Source: Bdellovibrio sp.
GTDB lineage: Bacteria; Bdellovibrionota; Bdellovibrionia; Bdellovibrionales; Bdellovibrionaceae
Direction: 5' to 3'
DNA length: 17,659 nucleotides
Assembly: GCA_017745015.1 (NCBI GenBank)
Contig: JAGIAF010000029.1
Location: 1 to 17,659, forward strand
The notes under the pieces are model-generated. The model saw only the letters and a program-made list of their open reading frames with translations, was not told the origin of the DNA and searched no databases. A program made the translations under genes and the position numbers. The stretch's first letter is position 1. Every line of letters starts with the position of its first letter. Below are positions 1 to 7,451 of the stretch, piece by piece.

Positions 1-52
1 GGCCCAGATTGGGCGCCGGGGATTTTTTCGACCAACAATTAAAGGGTCCAGT

Positions 53-880
53 TTAATTAAGGTAAATGCCGTCGTCTTTAACTGTGATGACGCGTTTTTT
101 ATAAAGATCACCCAACGCCATCTTGTACTTCTTTTTGCTCACGCCAAACATCTCATAGATCAAGTCTGCAGATGTTTTGTCGTTAATCGGAAGATGGCCG
201 CCCTCTTCGCGCAATCGTTCTAGGATCAACGGACCGATATCTTCGGAGCTTTTGTGACCTTGTTTTTGCAAACCAAGATCGATCTTACCATCTGGACGAA
301 TGTGCTTGATAAAACCCTTAAGCTTTTGACCATGCACCAGTCTTTCAAAGACTTCGTTCGCATAGAGCATGCCCCAATGTTTTCCATTGATGATAGCCTT
401 AAACCCCATATCCGTTTCCGCCGCGATAAAGAGATCCACCTGTTGTCCTTCAGTGTATTCGCCCGGCTCTTTAGAAATATATCGATCTAGGCGCATAGAG
501 GAAGAAATACGGTCGCTCTTATCCAAATAAAGATAAACCACAACTGACTGACCCATACGCAGTGCGCGCGTTTGTTCAGAGAACGGCAAGAACAAGTCTT
601 TGCCCAAGCCCCAATCTAAAAAAGCACCGACATTTTCCACGGACTTCACCATCAAGTGAGCAAACTCACCAACTTGAGCTTTCGGAGTCTCGATGGCCGC
701 AACCAAGCGATCTTCAGAGTCAAAGTGAACAAAAGCTTCAATTTCATCACCGACTTCACAATTTTCGGGAACATAGCGACGAGGCAGCAAAATCTCGCCA
801 TCATCTCCCCCATCAAGGAAGACGCCGAATTCCATTTTTTTGAGAACTTTTAATTTATTGAACTTACCAATTTGAACCAC
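53..880 (-). CDS. cvfB: CvfB/YitL-type S1-domain RNA-binding protein
   Basis: Cytoplasmic RNA-binding protein of the CvfB (YitL) family, 275 residues, close to the family's usual length. It shows three successive S1-like OB folds (about 3-62, 69-130 and 140-206) and a C-terminal winged helix (about 210-275), which is the CvfB order. S1-type features include the repeated 'G.FLD.G' strands, with FGVFLDGG at 18-25 and GAFLDWGLGKDLFLP at 85-99. In firmicutes CvfB affects virulence-gene expression through RNA binding; the role here is unknown. The start is GTG at 880-878, preceded by AAAGGAA that overlaps the TAA stop of lplA, so it is the last gene of an operon with lplA and probably translationally coupled to it. 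Family assignment is confident; specific function is not. Confidence 0.85.
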   Translation of the reverse strand: MVQIGKFNKLKVLKKMEFGVFLDGGDDGEILLPRRYVPENCEVGDEIEAFVHFDSEDRLVAAIETPKAQVGEFAHLMVKSVENVGAFLDWGLGKDLFLPFSEQTRALRMGQSVVVYLYLDKSDRISSSMRLDRYISKEPGEYTEGQQVDLFIAAETDMGFKAIINGKHWGMLYANEVFERLVHGQKLKGFIKHIRPDGKIDLGLQKQGHKSSEDIGPLILERLREEGGHLPINDKTSADLIYEMFGVSKKKYKMALGDLYKKRVITVKDDGIYLN

Positions 881-890
881 AAACGTTCCT

Positions 891-1910
891 TTAAACTTCG
901 ATATTTTTAACCAGCCAAGATTCTAATTCCGCAAGACCGGCTGCAAGGTCTGGGAACTTTTCGCGAAGACCACCCATGGCCGTCTTCACTGTGGCACCTT
1001 CGTACAATTTGCCACGCATATTCTCTGAAAGAGTTTCGATCATTGCGGGATACAAGCAGTCCGTAAAAATCTGCAAATCCTTGATATGACCTTCTTCAAC
1101 TTTGAACTGCACGTCAAAAAATCCCAAAGTCAGATACTCATCCATCTTGTGAGTGAACTCTAAAGTATTGCCGTACAACCACTCCCAAGAAGAAAGGGTT
1201 TTGTATTGCTCGTTCAATTCTGGAATTTGCTGAAGACTCGCCATCGTCAAGCTTTCAATTTGAGCCTTGCCACCATAGAAGTTTTCAAAAGAGGCCACCA
1301 TGGTCTCAACGATCCTATTATGATTGATGTCTTTAGAAATTTCATTCAAGTTCGTCACGCGAGCGCGCACTGACTCTTTACCCTTTGCTTGAAGTTTTTT
1401 AGGGTTCGGAGTCAAGTAGTTGCCCAGGCGAGTTAGATCCGCATGCAATAACAAAGTCCCATGATGAAATGCGCGGTCTTTCTTTTCACGATAAGCACTG
1501 CCGCTGAACTTACGAGGACCATCATAGAAAGGCACCATCAAGTCATTACGACCCGAGGCTTCTCCGGTGATTCCGAAGTTCTTAAGCGCATCAAAAATAA
1601 TTTGGATATTGTTCTCTCGACGATAACCGTCTTTTGGCGAAAGGAATGTGAAATTGGTATTTCCTAAATCATGGAATACAGCCCCACCACCAGTGGTTCT
1701 GCGCGCCAAATGAACATTATCATTTTTCATTTGCGCCAGATTGCACTCTGACCATGGATTTTGATTGCGACCGATGACAACTGTCTCTTCATTTCTCCAC
1801 AAAAACAAAACCTGACTTGAAGGATCCAAATTGTGAAAGATCCACTCTTCTGTCGCCAGATTTAGGTGCGGATTGAAACTATCAGAAAGGAAGATCTTGA
1901 GCTGTGCCAT
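891..1910 (-). CDS. lplA: Lipoate-protein ligase A
   Basis: Cytoplasmic ligase that activates free lipoate with ATP to lipoyl-AMP and attaches it to the lipoyl-lysine of 2-oxoacid dehydrogenase E2 subunits and glycine-cleavage H protein. The 339 residues match E. coli LplA in length. The lipoate-binding motif RRTTGGGAVFHDLGNTNF (70-87) and the catalytic-lysine motif KFSGSAY (Lys134), followed by HHGTLLLHADL (149-159), are intact. The C-terminal part (about 245-339) fits the LplA accessory domain, so this looks like a complete two-domain ligase rather than a LipB/LipM transferase. The ATG has only a weak Shine-Dalgarno (GTGGG). The gene lies 22 bases after the DUF1254 lipoprotein and 10 before cvfB, so it is probably cotranscribed. 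It implies salvage of exogenous lipoate. Confidence 0.93.
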   Translation of the reverse strand: MAQLKIFLSDSFNPHLNLATEEWIFHNLDPSSQVLFLWRNEETVVIGRNQNPWSECNLAQMKNDNVHLARRTTGGGAVFHDLGNTNFTFLSPKDGYRRENNIQIIFDALKNFGITGEASGRNDLMVPFYDGPRKFSGSAYREKKDRAFHHGTLLLHADLTRLGNYLTPNPKKLQAKGKESVRARVTNLNEISKDINHNRIVETMVASFENFYGGKAQIESLTMASLQQIPELNEQYKTLSSWEWLYGNTLEFTHKMDEYLTLGFFDVQFKVEEGHIKDLQIFTDCLYPAMIETLSENMRGKLYEGATVKTAMGGLREKFPDLAAGLAELESWLVKNIEV

Positions 1911-1932
1911 AGGCCCACGATCTTACCAGAAA

Positions 1933-3381
1933 TCACTTGCTTACGCTAGATTCATTCGTCCCGCCAACTCGGATAGTTTCGCGCTGAGAAGTTTTTGGCA
2001 GATCAAAGCCCTGTACTTTCACCAAGGGCGGAGCAAACCACTGTCCTGACAGAACCGACTCCTTAGGAGCATACATGCGCAAGTTAAGTGAGAATTCCTT
2101 ACCTGGAGGGCCCGGAATCCAGTTACTTAAAGGAATGTCTCCCTTTGGGCGAGCTCCCACAATCAAGGTCAAAGAACCGTCTCGGCCATAGGTAAGATTA
2201 TTCGCACTCCCCAATTTATAGCGCTGATACTCATTGCGCACGACTTTAAAATCCGGAGCACTCAAAAGAGTGAGAGACCAAAAGGCATTGACCTGATCGC
2301 GAGGCAGCGCAGCTTTAGAAAAATAAATGAGATAAGAACTATCACCATGCAATGGTTGATCTTCAGGATCTTTCAAACTTACAAAGTGCGCCACCTCTCG
2401 TGATACATTCCACCAAATGCCACCGTAATTCGCGGCTGTGCGAAACCAATAGTCTTCTGCAAAACCTCTATCATAAGTTGCAGTGCTGCTCCACCCGCCT
2501 TTGCGATCACCAAAATCAGACAGGTAACGTTTAAATTGTGGCAAAGCTTTGCTGCGCAAAAGGTCTTCAATTTGACTTTTGTTTTCATCACTTCTTGCCG
2601 CATAAGCCGCGATCACGCGCACTTTCCTTTGCATCTCGGGAGCGACCTTCATGCTGTCAGGAGCACTGGTCAGCACCGCTTCCACCATGGGATATTCAAA
2701 GGCTTCCGTCGTAATAAGATCGGCGTTGGTGAACATTGGAATCTTTTGAGCCAGCTCCACATCCACATTCTTATTCGCGACCATCTTAAAACTTTTTTGT
2801 AGGCGCACTGTTTCGGCATCGCCACCCTTACGTTCGATGCGCCCTACGATTTTCGCTTTCTTCCATGGCACTTCGATACGATAGGCATTGGCTGGTGTTT
2901 CACCCGCGCCTTTCATACAAAAAGCGAAGCGGCCATCAGGATGCTCGGGATGGGTGCGCTCGTTAATATTCTCAACCACCTGCGCCCACTCATCCATTAT
3001 CTGAACTGTGTGATAACGATCCTTGATAGGAGGTATCACAAGGACCTGGCAGTTTTTATCGTCAACAGCGATCCAACTTTCAAAGGAAACCACATCGAGA
3101 TTGGGGTTCAGCGCGTTCACTTGTCCCAGAGGATTGTATTTGATTTTGTTGTAGCCAATATTCTGTTCGCCTGTATCAATTCGCTCTTGGCGAATCACCA
3201 GATACCGTCCCATAAGATACACATAAGCATCAATCACATCCTTTTCAGAGAGACCCGTTTTCGCTAACGAAGATGGTGTTCCAGGCGTCACGGTTACAGA
3301 ATTTTCAGCTTTGGTGCCGGGACTCTGGCAACCCACGGCGAACAGAAGAACTCCTGTAAAAAGGGCGACGACAAACTTCAT
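1933..3381 (-). CDS. DUF1254/DUF1214 domain lipoprotein
   Basis: Predicted envelope lipoprotein of 482 residues and unknown biochemical role. The N-terminus MKFVVALFTGVLLFAVGC is a signal peptide ending in a slightly relaxed lipobox (A-V-G-Cys18). A DUF1254-like region covers about 45-180 (VVSFESWIAVDD, IKDRYHTVQIMDEW) and a DUF1214-like region about 345-455 (AFWSLTLL, DGSLTLIVG, NWIPGPPGKEFSLNLRMYAP), the standard domain pair of this family. An in-frame ATG exists 24 bases upstream (3405), but an AGGAGG five bases before the 3381 ATG, plus the signal peptide starting there, fixes the start. It is the first gene of a likely operon with lplA and cvfB. No catalytic residues are established for the family, so no reaction is proposed. 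Confidence 0.87.
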   Translation of the reverse strand: MKFVVALFTGVLLFAVGCQSPGTKAENSVTVTPGTPSSLAKTGLSEKDVIDAYVYLMGRYLVIRQERIDTGEQNIGYNKIKYNPLGQVNALNPNLDVVSFESWIAVDDKNCQVLVIPPIKDRYHTVQIMDEWAQVVENINERTHPEHPDGRFAFCMKGAGETPANAYRIEVPWKKAKIVGRIERKGGDAETVRLQKSFKMVANKNVDVELAQKIPMFTNADLITTEAFEYPMVEAVLTSAPDSMKVAPEMQRKVRVIAAYAARSDENKSQIEDLLRSKALPQFKRYLSDFGDRKGGWSSTATYDRGFAEDYWFRTAANYGGIWWNVSREVAHFVSLKDPEDQPLHGDSSYLIYFSKAALPRDQVNAFWSLTLLSAPDFKVVRNEYQRYKLGSANNLTYGRDGSLTLIVGARPKGDIPLSNWIPGPPGKEFSLNLRMYAPKESVLSGQWFAPPLVKVQGFDLPKTSQRETIRVGGTNESSVSK

Positions 3382-3386
3382 GACGA

Positions 3387-3392
3387 CCTCCT
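3387..3392 (-). promoter_or_regulatory. Shine-Dalgarno deciding the DUF1254 lipoprotein start
   Basis: A consensus AGGAGG lies five bases before the ATG at 3381-3379. It lies inside the reading frame if translation began at the upstream ATG (3405), so it marks the internal ATG as the real start and removes eight residues that would spoil the signal peptide. Confidence 0.8.
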
Positions 3393-3600
3393 CATTCCAT
3401 CTCATCCAAGGTCGCTCCGAAGCTCAACTGGACCCCAGAAAAAAACATCCCTGTGGCGTTTGTCAAAGATCGCAAAAATATCGTTAACAACACCTCTCGA
3501 GCATTTATTCAAAGACACTTTCTTAAAGACTTTTTCCCATGGCACGAATATAGCTATTTGGATTTCCGCCAGTGAAAAGAAGCTGTGGCTTGGAACTAAT

Positions 3601-3605
3601 GGGAG
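3601..3605 (+). promoter_or_regulatory. Shine-Dalgarno supporting the GTG start at 3611
   Basis: GGGAG ends five bases before the GTG at 3611. Upstream in-frame starts at 3572 (GTG) and 3599 (ATG) have poorer sites and would add polar residues before the signal peptide, so 3611 is preferred. Confidence 0.6.
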
Positions 3606-3610
3606 TTGGC

Positions 3611-4828
3611 GTGAAGTCCTTTGCCTTTCTTACATTATGCTGTTCAATATTTGGTGCTTTTGACGCCAATGCCATGCTTTCAACCGACGTGTTGCCGAGC
3701 GGGATCAGCAGCCCTTCATTCCGTTTTGGTAACGTTGACGGAATCAGCCAGCGCTATATCGACAATGGCTCTTTGGTAAAACTGGGTGACTACAAATCTG
3801 TCAATTTCGATGCAGAACAACTCCAAAAGTTCAATGCTGATGCCGCCCGCCTGGTTTCAGCTCTTAATAAATTCGGTGCTGCGGGCTTGGGTGATAAAAT
3901 TAACCTGGGTGTCTTAAAAGTCGACACTGATCCTACGGTCAAGTACTTCGCCCCGGTTTTCGCTCACGGAGTCACCAAGAATTGGACTGTGGCTCTGGGG
4001 CTTCCCATTGTGAACTACCAAAATAAAATTTCATTATCCCAGCAGTTCTCCAATATCGACTATTACCGTCGCCAATTCTCGGGCCTCAGCGCGGAGTTAG
4101 ATTCGGCTCTTGCGACCGACCTCGGACAAGCAACCAACGACACTTTGGCGGCGAAGGGCTACAAGCGTATTGAGAACCACGACGAAACATTTGTCGGCGA
4201 CGTTCAAATCGTCAGCCGCTATCGTTTCATGGAAGATCACAAGCAAGCTATTCTGTACCAAGCTCAATTAAATTTACCGACAGGTCCTCAATACAATCCT
4301 GACGATCTGGCTGCGATTAATATCTTCGGTCGTACAAATATCAATAACTCTCTGACTTATTCCTATCGCGCCACCAGTCGCATCACTTTGGTGCCATATA
4401 TTTCCTATATCTTCAATATTCCCGATCAGATCACTGAGCGTGTTCCGACCAATGAAAACGACACACTTCCAGATGCCTCAGCCAAAGAAGACATCCACCG
4501 TCACATCGGCAATACAGCCTCTATCGGTAACAGCGTATTTTATGACTGGAATGATGCTCTTCAATTCGGTTTGGGTTATGAGTACTCGAACAAAGACCGC
4601 GATAACTATTCTGGTTCCGGTGCTGGTCGCTATGATTTGCTAGGCCAACACACCGCCGGAAGCGCTCACCGCGTACGCGGTCAAGTTTCTTACAGTACGG
4701 TATCTTCGTATTTCAGAAAGCAATCTGTGATTCCATTTGTAGTTTCCCTGGAAGTTTCAGATATTATTGCCGGCGTAAACGTAGAGCGCCAGTTCGCACA
4801 AGAATTAACTTTAATGATGTTCTTTTAA
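3611..4828 (+). CDS. Outer-membrane beta-barrel protein, unassigned family
   Basis: Predicted outer-membrane protein of 405 residues. From the chosen GTG start it has a 21-residue signal peptide ending in D-A-N-A. The mature part has alternating hydrophobic/polar strands with aromatic girdles (KYFAPVFAHGVTKNWTVALGLPI, split strands such as RITLVPYISYIFNI and ALQFGLGYEYS), and the chain ends in LMMFF, a terminal phenylalanine as expected for BAM-assembled barrels. The pattern 'LNLPTGPQYNPDD' before a GL/NN strand loosely recalls the MetA-pathway phenol-degradation type of transporter barrel, but I do not rely on that. Eight bases separate it from the large lipoprotein gene, whose ribosome site overlaps this stop codon, so the two are an operon and may act together in the outer membrane. 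The substrate is unknown. Confidence 0.75.
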   Translation: MKSFAFLTLCCSIFGAFDANAMLSTDVLPSGISSPSFRFGNVDGISQRYIDNGSLVKLGDYKSVNFDAEQLQKFNADAARLVSALNKFGAAGLGDKINLGVLKVDTDPTVKYFAPVFAHGVTKNWTVALGLPIVNYQNKISLSQQFSNIDYYRRQFSGLSAELDSALATDLGQATNDTLAAKGYKRIENHDETFVGDVQIVSRYRFMEDHKQAILYQAQLNLPTGPQYNPDDLAAINIFGRTNINNSLTYSYRATSRITLVPYISYIFNIPDQITERVPTNENDTLPDASAKEDIHRHIGNTASIGNSVFYDWNDALQFGLGYEYSNKDRDNYSGSGAGRYDLLGQHTAGSAHRVRGQVSYSTVSSYFRKQSVIPFVVSLEVSDIIAGVNVERQFAQELTLMMFF

Positions 4829-4836
4829 GGATCGAT

Positions 4837-7407
4837 GTGAAAAGACTTTTGTGCCTCCTCATCACTGCTAACTTCCTCCTCGGTGCCTGTGCTCCGAAAG
4901 TCGAAGACATGCGTCTTGGTGGTGGCACGCAAGATTTCGGCCCGCACTCCAAAGATGTCGACCTGCGAGACCGTCTGCGCCAGTCAGAAAATCTGATTCC
5001 AGATCTTTCTTTTAAAGGCCCTATCGCGACAGAGAATTTCTTCCGTCAGGCCAATAACTTAAAACGTCTGAGTGAATTGACGGCAAATCCGGCATTCAAC
5101 GCCAAAGGTTTAGCATGGATCAAGAAATTCTATCAAACGCCTCAGACAACATCTTATATGCAGTTAGCGAACGGTCCTTATGCGGGTCTTGCAACTGCGC
5201 AAACTCAGCAAGAGGTGCAAAACACTTTAGCTGACATTCAAACAGATATTGCCAAAGCCAAGACCAACGTGCGTGAGCGCATTTTGGATTTAGGTTCTAG
5301 CTTCCCGTGGGCCGCGAAACGTGTTCGTTTGGAAGTGTTAATCAATGAAGCCCAAAACTTCACGGATCTAGTCATCATGCAAATCCCTCTGATGGGTCTG
5401 ACATCCCAAGTAGAACAGGGCTTGCGTGAAGAACTCGTAGCTCAAACCAAACCGTACTTCGCAGATATTCGTCAGTTTGTAGACGCCTTCTATCGTTCGC
5501 GCACATTCTCGAACTCCCTCGATCTTATTCGCCAAGTTTTGGTGAAGTTTAAAGTCACTCTTAACACTGAGTTGCAACAGAATTTGACCCAAGGTCTGCA
5601 ACTTGCTCAAGAGATGGAAACAATGAGCGATCCGCAAGGTGCTTTGACAGTGCTAGTGGACATCTGGAAAATGCTGACTCCGGACGATCGCACGCGCTAC
5701 TTTAAGTCTCAAAATTCTGAGCTTTATGATTTCTTTGCACGACAAAATGACAAGGACCTCGCGTGCTTGCGAGTTCCTGGCTGCGACGGCGGTCTTATTG
5801 ACGGCATTACGAAGAAGCTCTTTGTTTTGCCGAAAATTAAGAACTTCGGTGTATTGAAGATTCAGCAGCTTTTAAACCAAGCAACTTTAAACTATCTGGT
5901 CACTTCCGTGGAAGACTACGGCCTGACATTCGTGCGCGATCTTCCTGGAATCTTTGCGGACAATATCGAAGCTGGTCTAATTAAAAAGGCCGAAGAACTG
6001 CGCGACATTCAAAAGAACTATGGTCCGTTCATGAAGGACCTTTTAGCGCAGTGGTCTTTCAAAAAATTGCCTAGCTATGAGGGTCGCATTGCGGGCTTTG
6101 AAGTTTCGTCTATTAACTTGGATCTCTCTGCAAAACGCCCGTTGCAATTACAAGGGAATGGTTCTCCTGCAGAGTTGAAAGCAAACACCGCGGCGACGGC
6201 CTTAATGGCAAAAACTCAATTAATGGAAAGCCTGGATTCAAAAGATGAGCTAGGTCTGCAAACGGCGCTGTCACAAGTGAATAAGCTCGTCGCTTTTAGC
6301 GGATACCGTGATGTGAACAACAAGCTTATTACTGGCCTACTATCCCCTGTGGAAGCCGTGAAGGCCCCCCTGGATATTATGAACTTGTCGGCAGCGAAAC
6401 ACTCTTACCGTGTTCCTGATCGCCTGACCTTGAGCGATTCATTCCATGCCGATCCCGCGATGAATTACGACAAGAACTTTTCTGCAGAGTCCTTTGCCGA
6501 ACAAATCGAAGGCTTGAGTCATATGCTGACTTTGACGGCGGACTGGAAAATTTCAAGTTACGACCGCTTCTTAAGTAAGATCATGGCTCAAGAGTTGACT
6601 CAAGACGTGCAGTCCCCGGCTTTGCGTCGCAGTCTCTTTCCGAAGGATATGATCTTTGCTTTGAACTTGGGAAATGTCGCTGTTCTTCTTAAGGACATCA
6701 CCAAAAAAGCCACGCCAGTGTTCTTGCTGTCTTTAGACAATCACATCATTTGGGCTGATCAGTATTCATCAAGTAATGAAACATCCATCATGGCGGGCAT
6801 TGTTGATATAAAGAATGGTCAAAGATCTGACACCGTGAAAGCCAAAGATGTCGCTAAACTTCTTTCTGCCATCTCTCAATTCCTTCAAGCCACGGATGGT
6901 GTTGAGAAAACACGCTCCTCTATTATTTTAGAAAAAGATCCGGTCACCCAGCAGACCAACCTTCAAGCTCTGCTTGATGGCCGTAAAGATTTGAAACTTC
7001 TCTCTGTGGCCTTAGCAAACTTTATCTCCAACCAAATGGTAGATGAGTCAGGTTTGGTTCAAAGCCAATACAGTCTCAAATCCCTGTCTCGTGTAGCAGG
7101 AACTCCAGTATTGGTCAGCGAACAAGTTCAAGTGATCCGTGCCCTGATGGCAGCTTATAAGCGAACTCACATTGAGGCTTACCTGTGGAGCGCTCAAGAG
7201 ATTTACTATGCCATGAATAAGAAGCTCTTTGATCAAAATCAGCGTTTCTATATCAATGGAGACGGTTCGAAACTCGATACGCCTCAGGTGATCGCGACCC
7301 TGGTGGGTCTAATGGAAATCAAAGCGACTTTACCGCAAGATAGTCAGCTTCAGCTTTCCAAGATCACACAGCCGTGGCTCACGGCCCTATCTAATCTTCA
7401 GAATTAG
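4837..7407 (+). CDS. Large predicted lipoprotein, unknown function
   Basis: Lipoprotein of 856 residues that I cannot place in a named family. MKRLLCLLITANFLLGAC is a clear lipoprotein signal with lipobox L-G-A-Cys18. The mature protein is largely helical. The only other cysteines, Cys310 and Cys316 (CLRVPGC), are spaced to allow a periplasmic disulfide. From about 550 to the end, paired helices recur; the segment around 768-805 (ALMAAYKRTHIEAYLWSAQ... then LFDQNQRFY) resembles a hairpin of alpha/alpha-toroid enzymes, without recognisable catalytic residues. The start is GTG with AAGG six bases upstream, overlapping the barrel gene's TAA, so translation is probably coupled to it. A role in the same outer-membrane assembly or substrate pathway as the barrel is an inference from the operon only. 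Confidence 0.82.
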   Translation: MKRLLCLLITANFLLGACAPKVEDMRLGGGTQDFGPHSKDVDLRDRLRQSENLIPDLSFKGPIATENFFRQANNLKRLSELTANPAFNAKGLAWIKKFYQTPQTTSYMQLANGPYAGLATAQTQQEVQNTLADIQTDIAKAKTNVRERILDLGSSFPWAAKRVRLEVLINEAQNFTDLVIMQIPLMGLTSQVEQGLREELVAQTKPYFADIRQFVDAFYRSRTFSNSLDLIRQVLVKFKVTLNTELQQNLTQGLQLAQEMETMSDPQGALTVLVDIWKMLTPDDRTRYFKSQNSELYDFFARQNDKDLACLRVPGCDGGLIDGITKKLFVLPKIKNFGVLKIQQLLNQATLNYLVTSVEDYGLTFVRDLPGIFADNIEAGLIKKAEELRDIQKNYGPFMKDLLAQWSFKKLPSYEGRIAGFEVSSINLDLSAKRPLQLQGNGSPAELKANTAATALMAKTQLMESLDSKDELGLQTALSQVNKLVAFSGYRDVNNKLITGLLSPVEAVKAPLDIMNLSAAKHSYRVPDRLTLSDSFHADPAMNYDKNFSAESFAEQIEGLSHMLTLTADWKISSYDRFLSKIMAQELTQDVQSPALRRSLFPKDMIFALNLGNVAVLLKDITKKATPVFLLSLDNHIIWADQYSSSNETSIMAGIVDIKNGQRSDTVKAKDVAKLLSAISQFLQATDGVEKTRSSIILEKDPVTQQTNLQALLDGRKDLKLLSVALANFISNQMVDESGLVQSQYSLKSLSRVAGTPVLVSEQVQVIRALMAAYKRTHIEAYLWSAQEIYYAMNKKLFDQNQRFYINGDGSKLDTPQVIATLVGLMEIKATLPQDSQLQLSKITQPWLTALSNLQN

Positions 7408-7451
7408 GGACTTTACTACATTTTTTTAAGGGTCCATGCTAGGATCCCGCT

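Larger units (their letters stand above)
3382..3610. promoter_or_regulatory. Divergent intergenic region, probable back-to-back promoters
   Basis: The 229 bases between the divergent DUF1254 lipoprotein and outer-membrane protein genes must contain the 5' ends of both transcripts. On the minus strand a perfect TTGACA occurs at 3466-3461, but the sequence 16-18 bases downstream is T-rich without a convincing -10 hexamer. On the plus strand TATAGC at 3549-3554 is the best -10-like hexamer, without a good -35 partner. The region's role is inferred from gene orientation; individual promoter calls are not supported. Confidence 0.4.

Noticed and set aside
2..28. Inverted repeat GCCCA-GAT-TGGGC followed nine bases later by TTTTTT at the window edge, possible plus-strand terminator.
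   Set aside because: The T-run is not adjacent to the stem and the upstream gene is outside the window, so neither function nor direction can be judged.
42..50. AAGGGTCCA shared with 7429-7437.
   Set aside because: A nine-base match with no flanking similarity is expected by chance in a window of this size.
3382..3405. Upstream ATG at 3405 giving a 490-residue DUF1254 protein.
   Set aside because: It adds charged residues before the signal peptide, and the strong AGGAGG lies inside that extension, pointing to 3381.
3460..3488. TTGTCA with 17-base spacing to GTTAAC on the plus strand, and TTGACA on the minus strand at the same place.
   Set aside because: Neither has an acceptable -10 hexamer at the right distance; only a general promoter-region call is made.
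7408..7451. T-run at 7421-7427 and an extended -10-like TGCTAGGAT before dbpA.
   Set aside because: The T-run has no good stem before it. The -10-like match would put transcription start at the ATG itself and lacks a -35.
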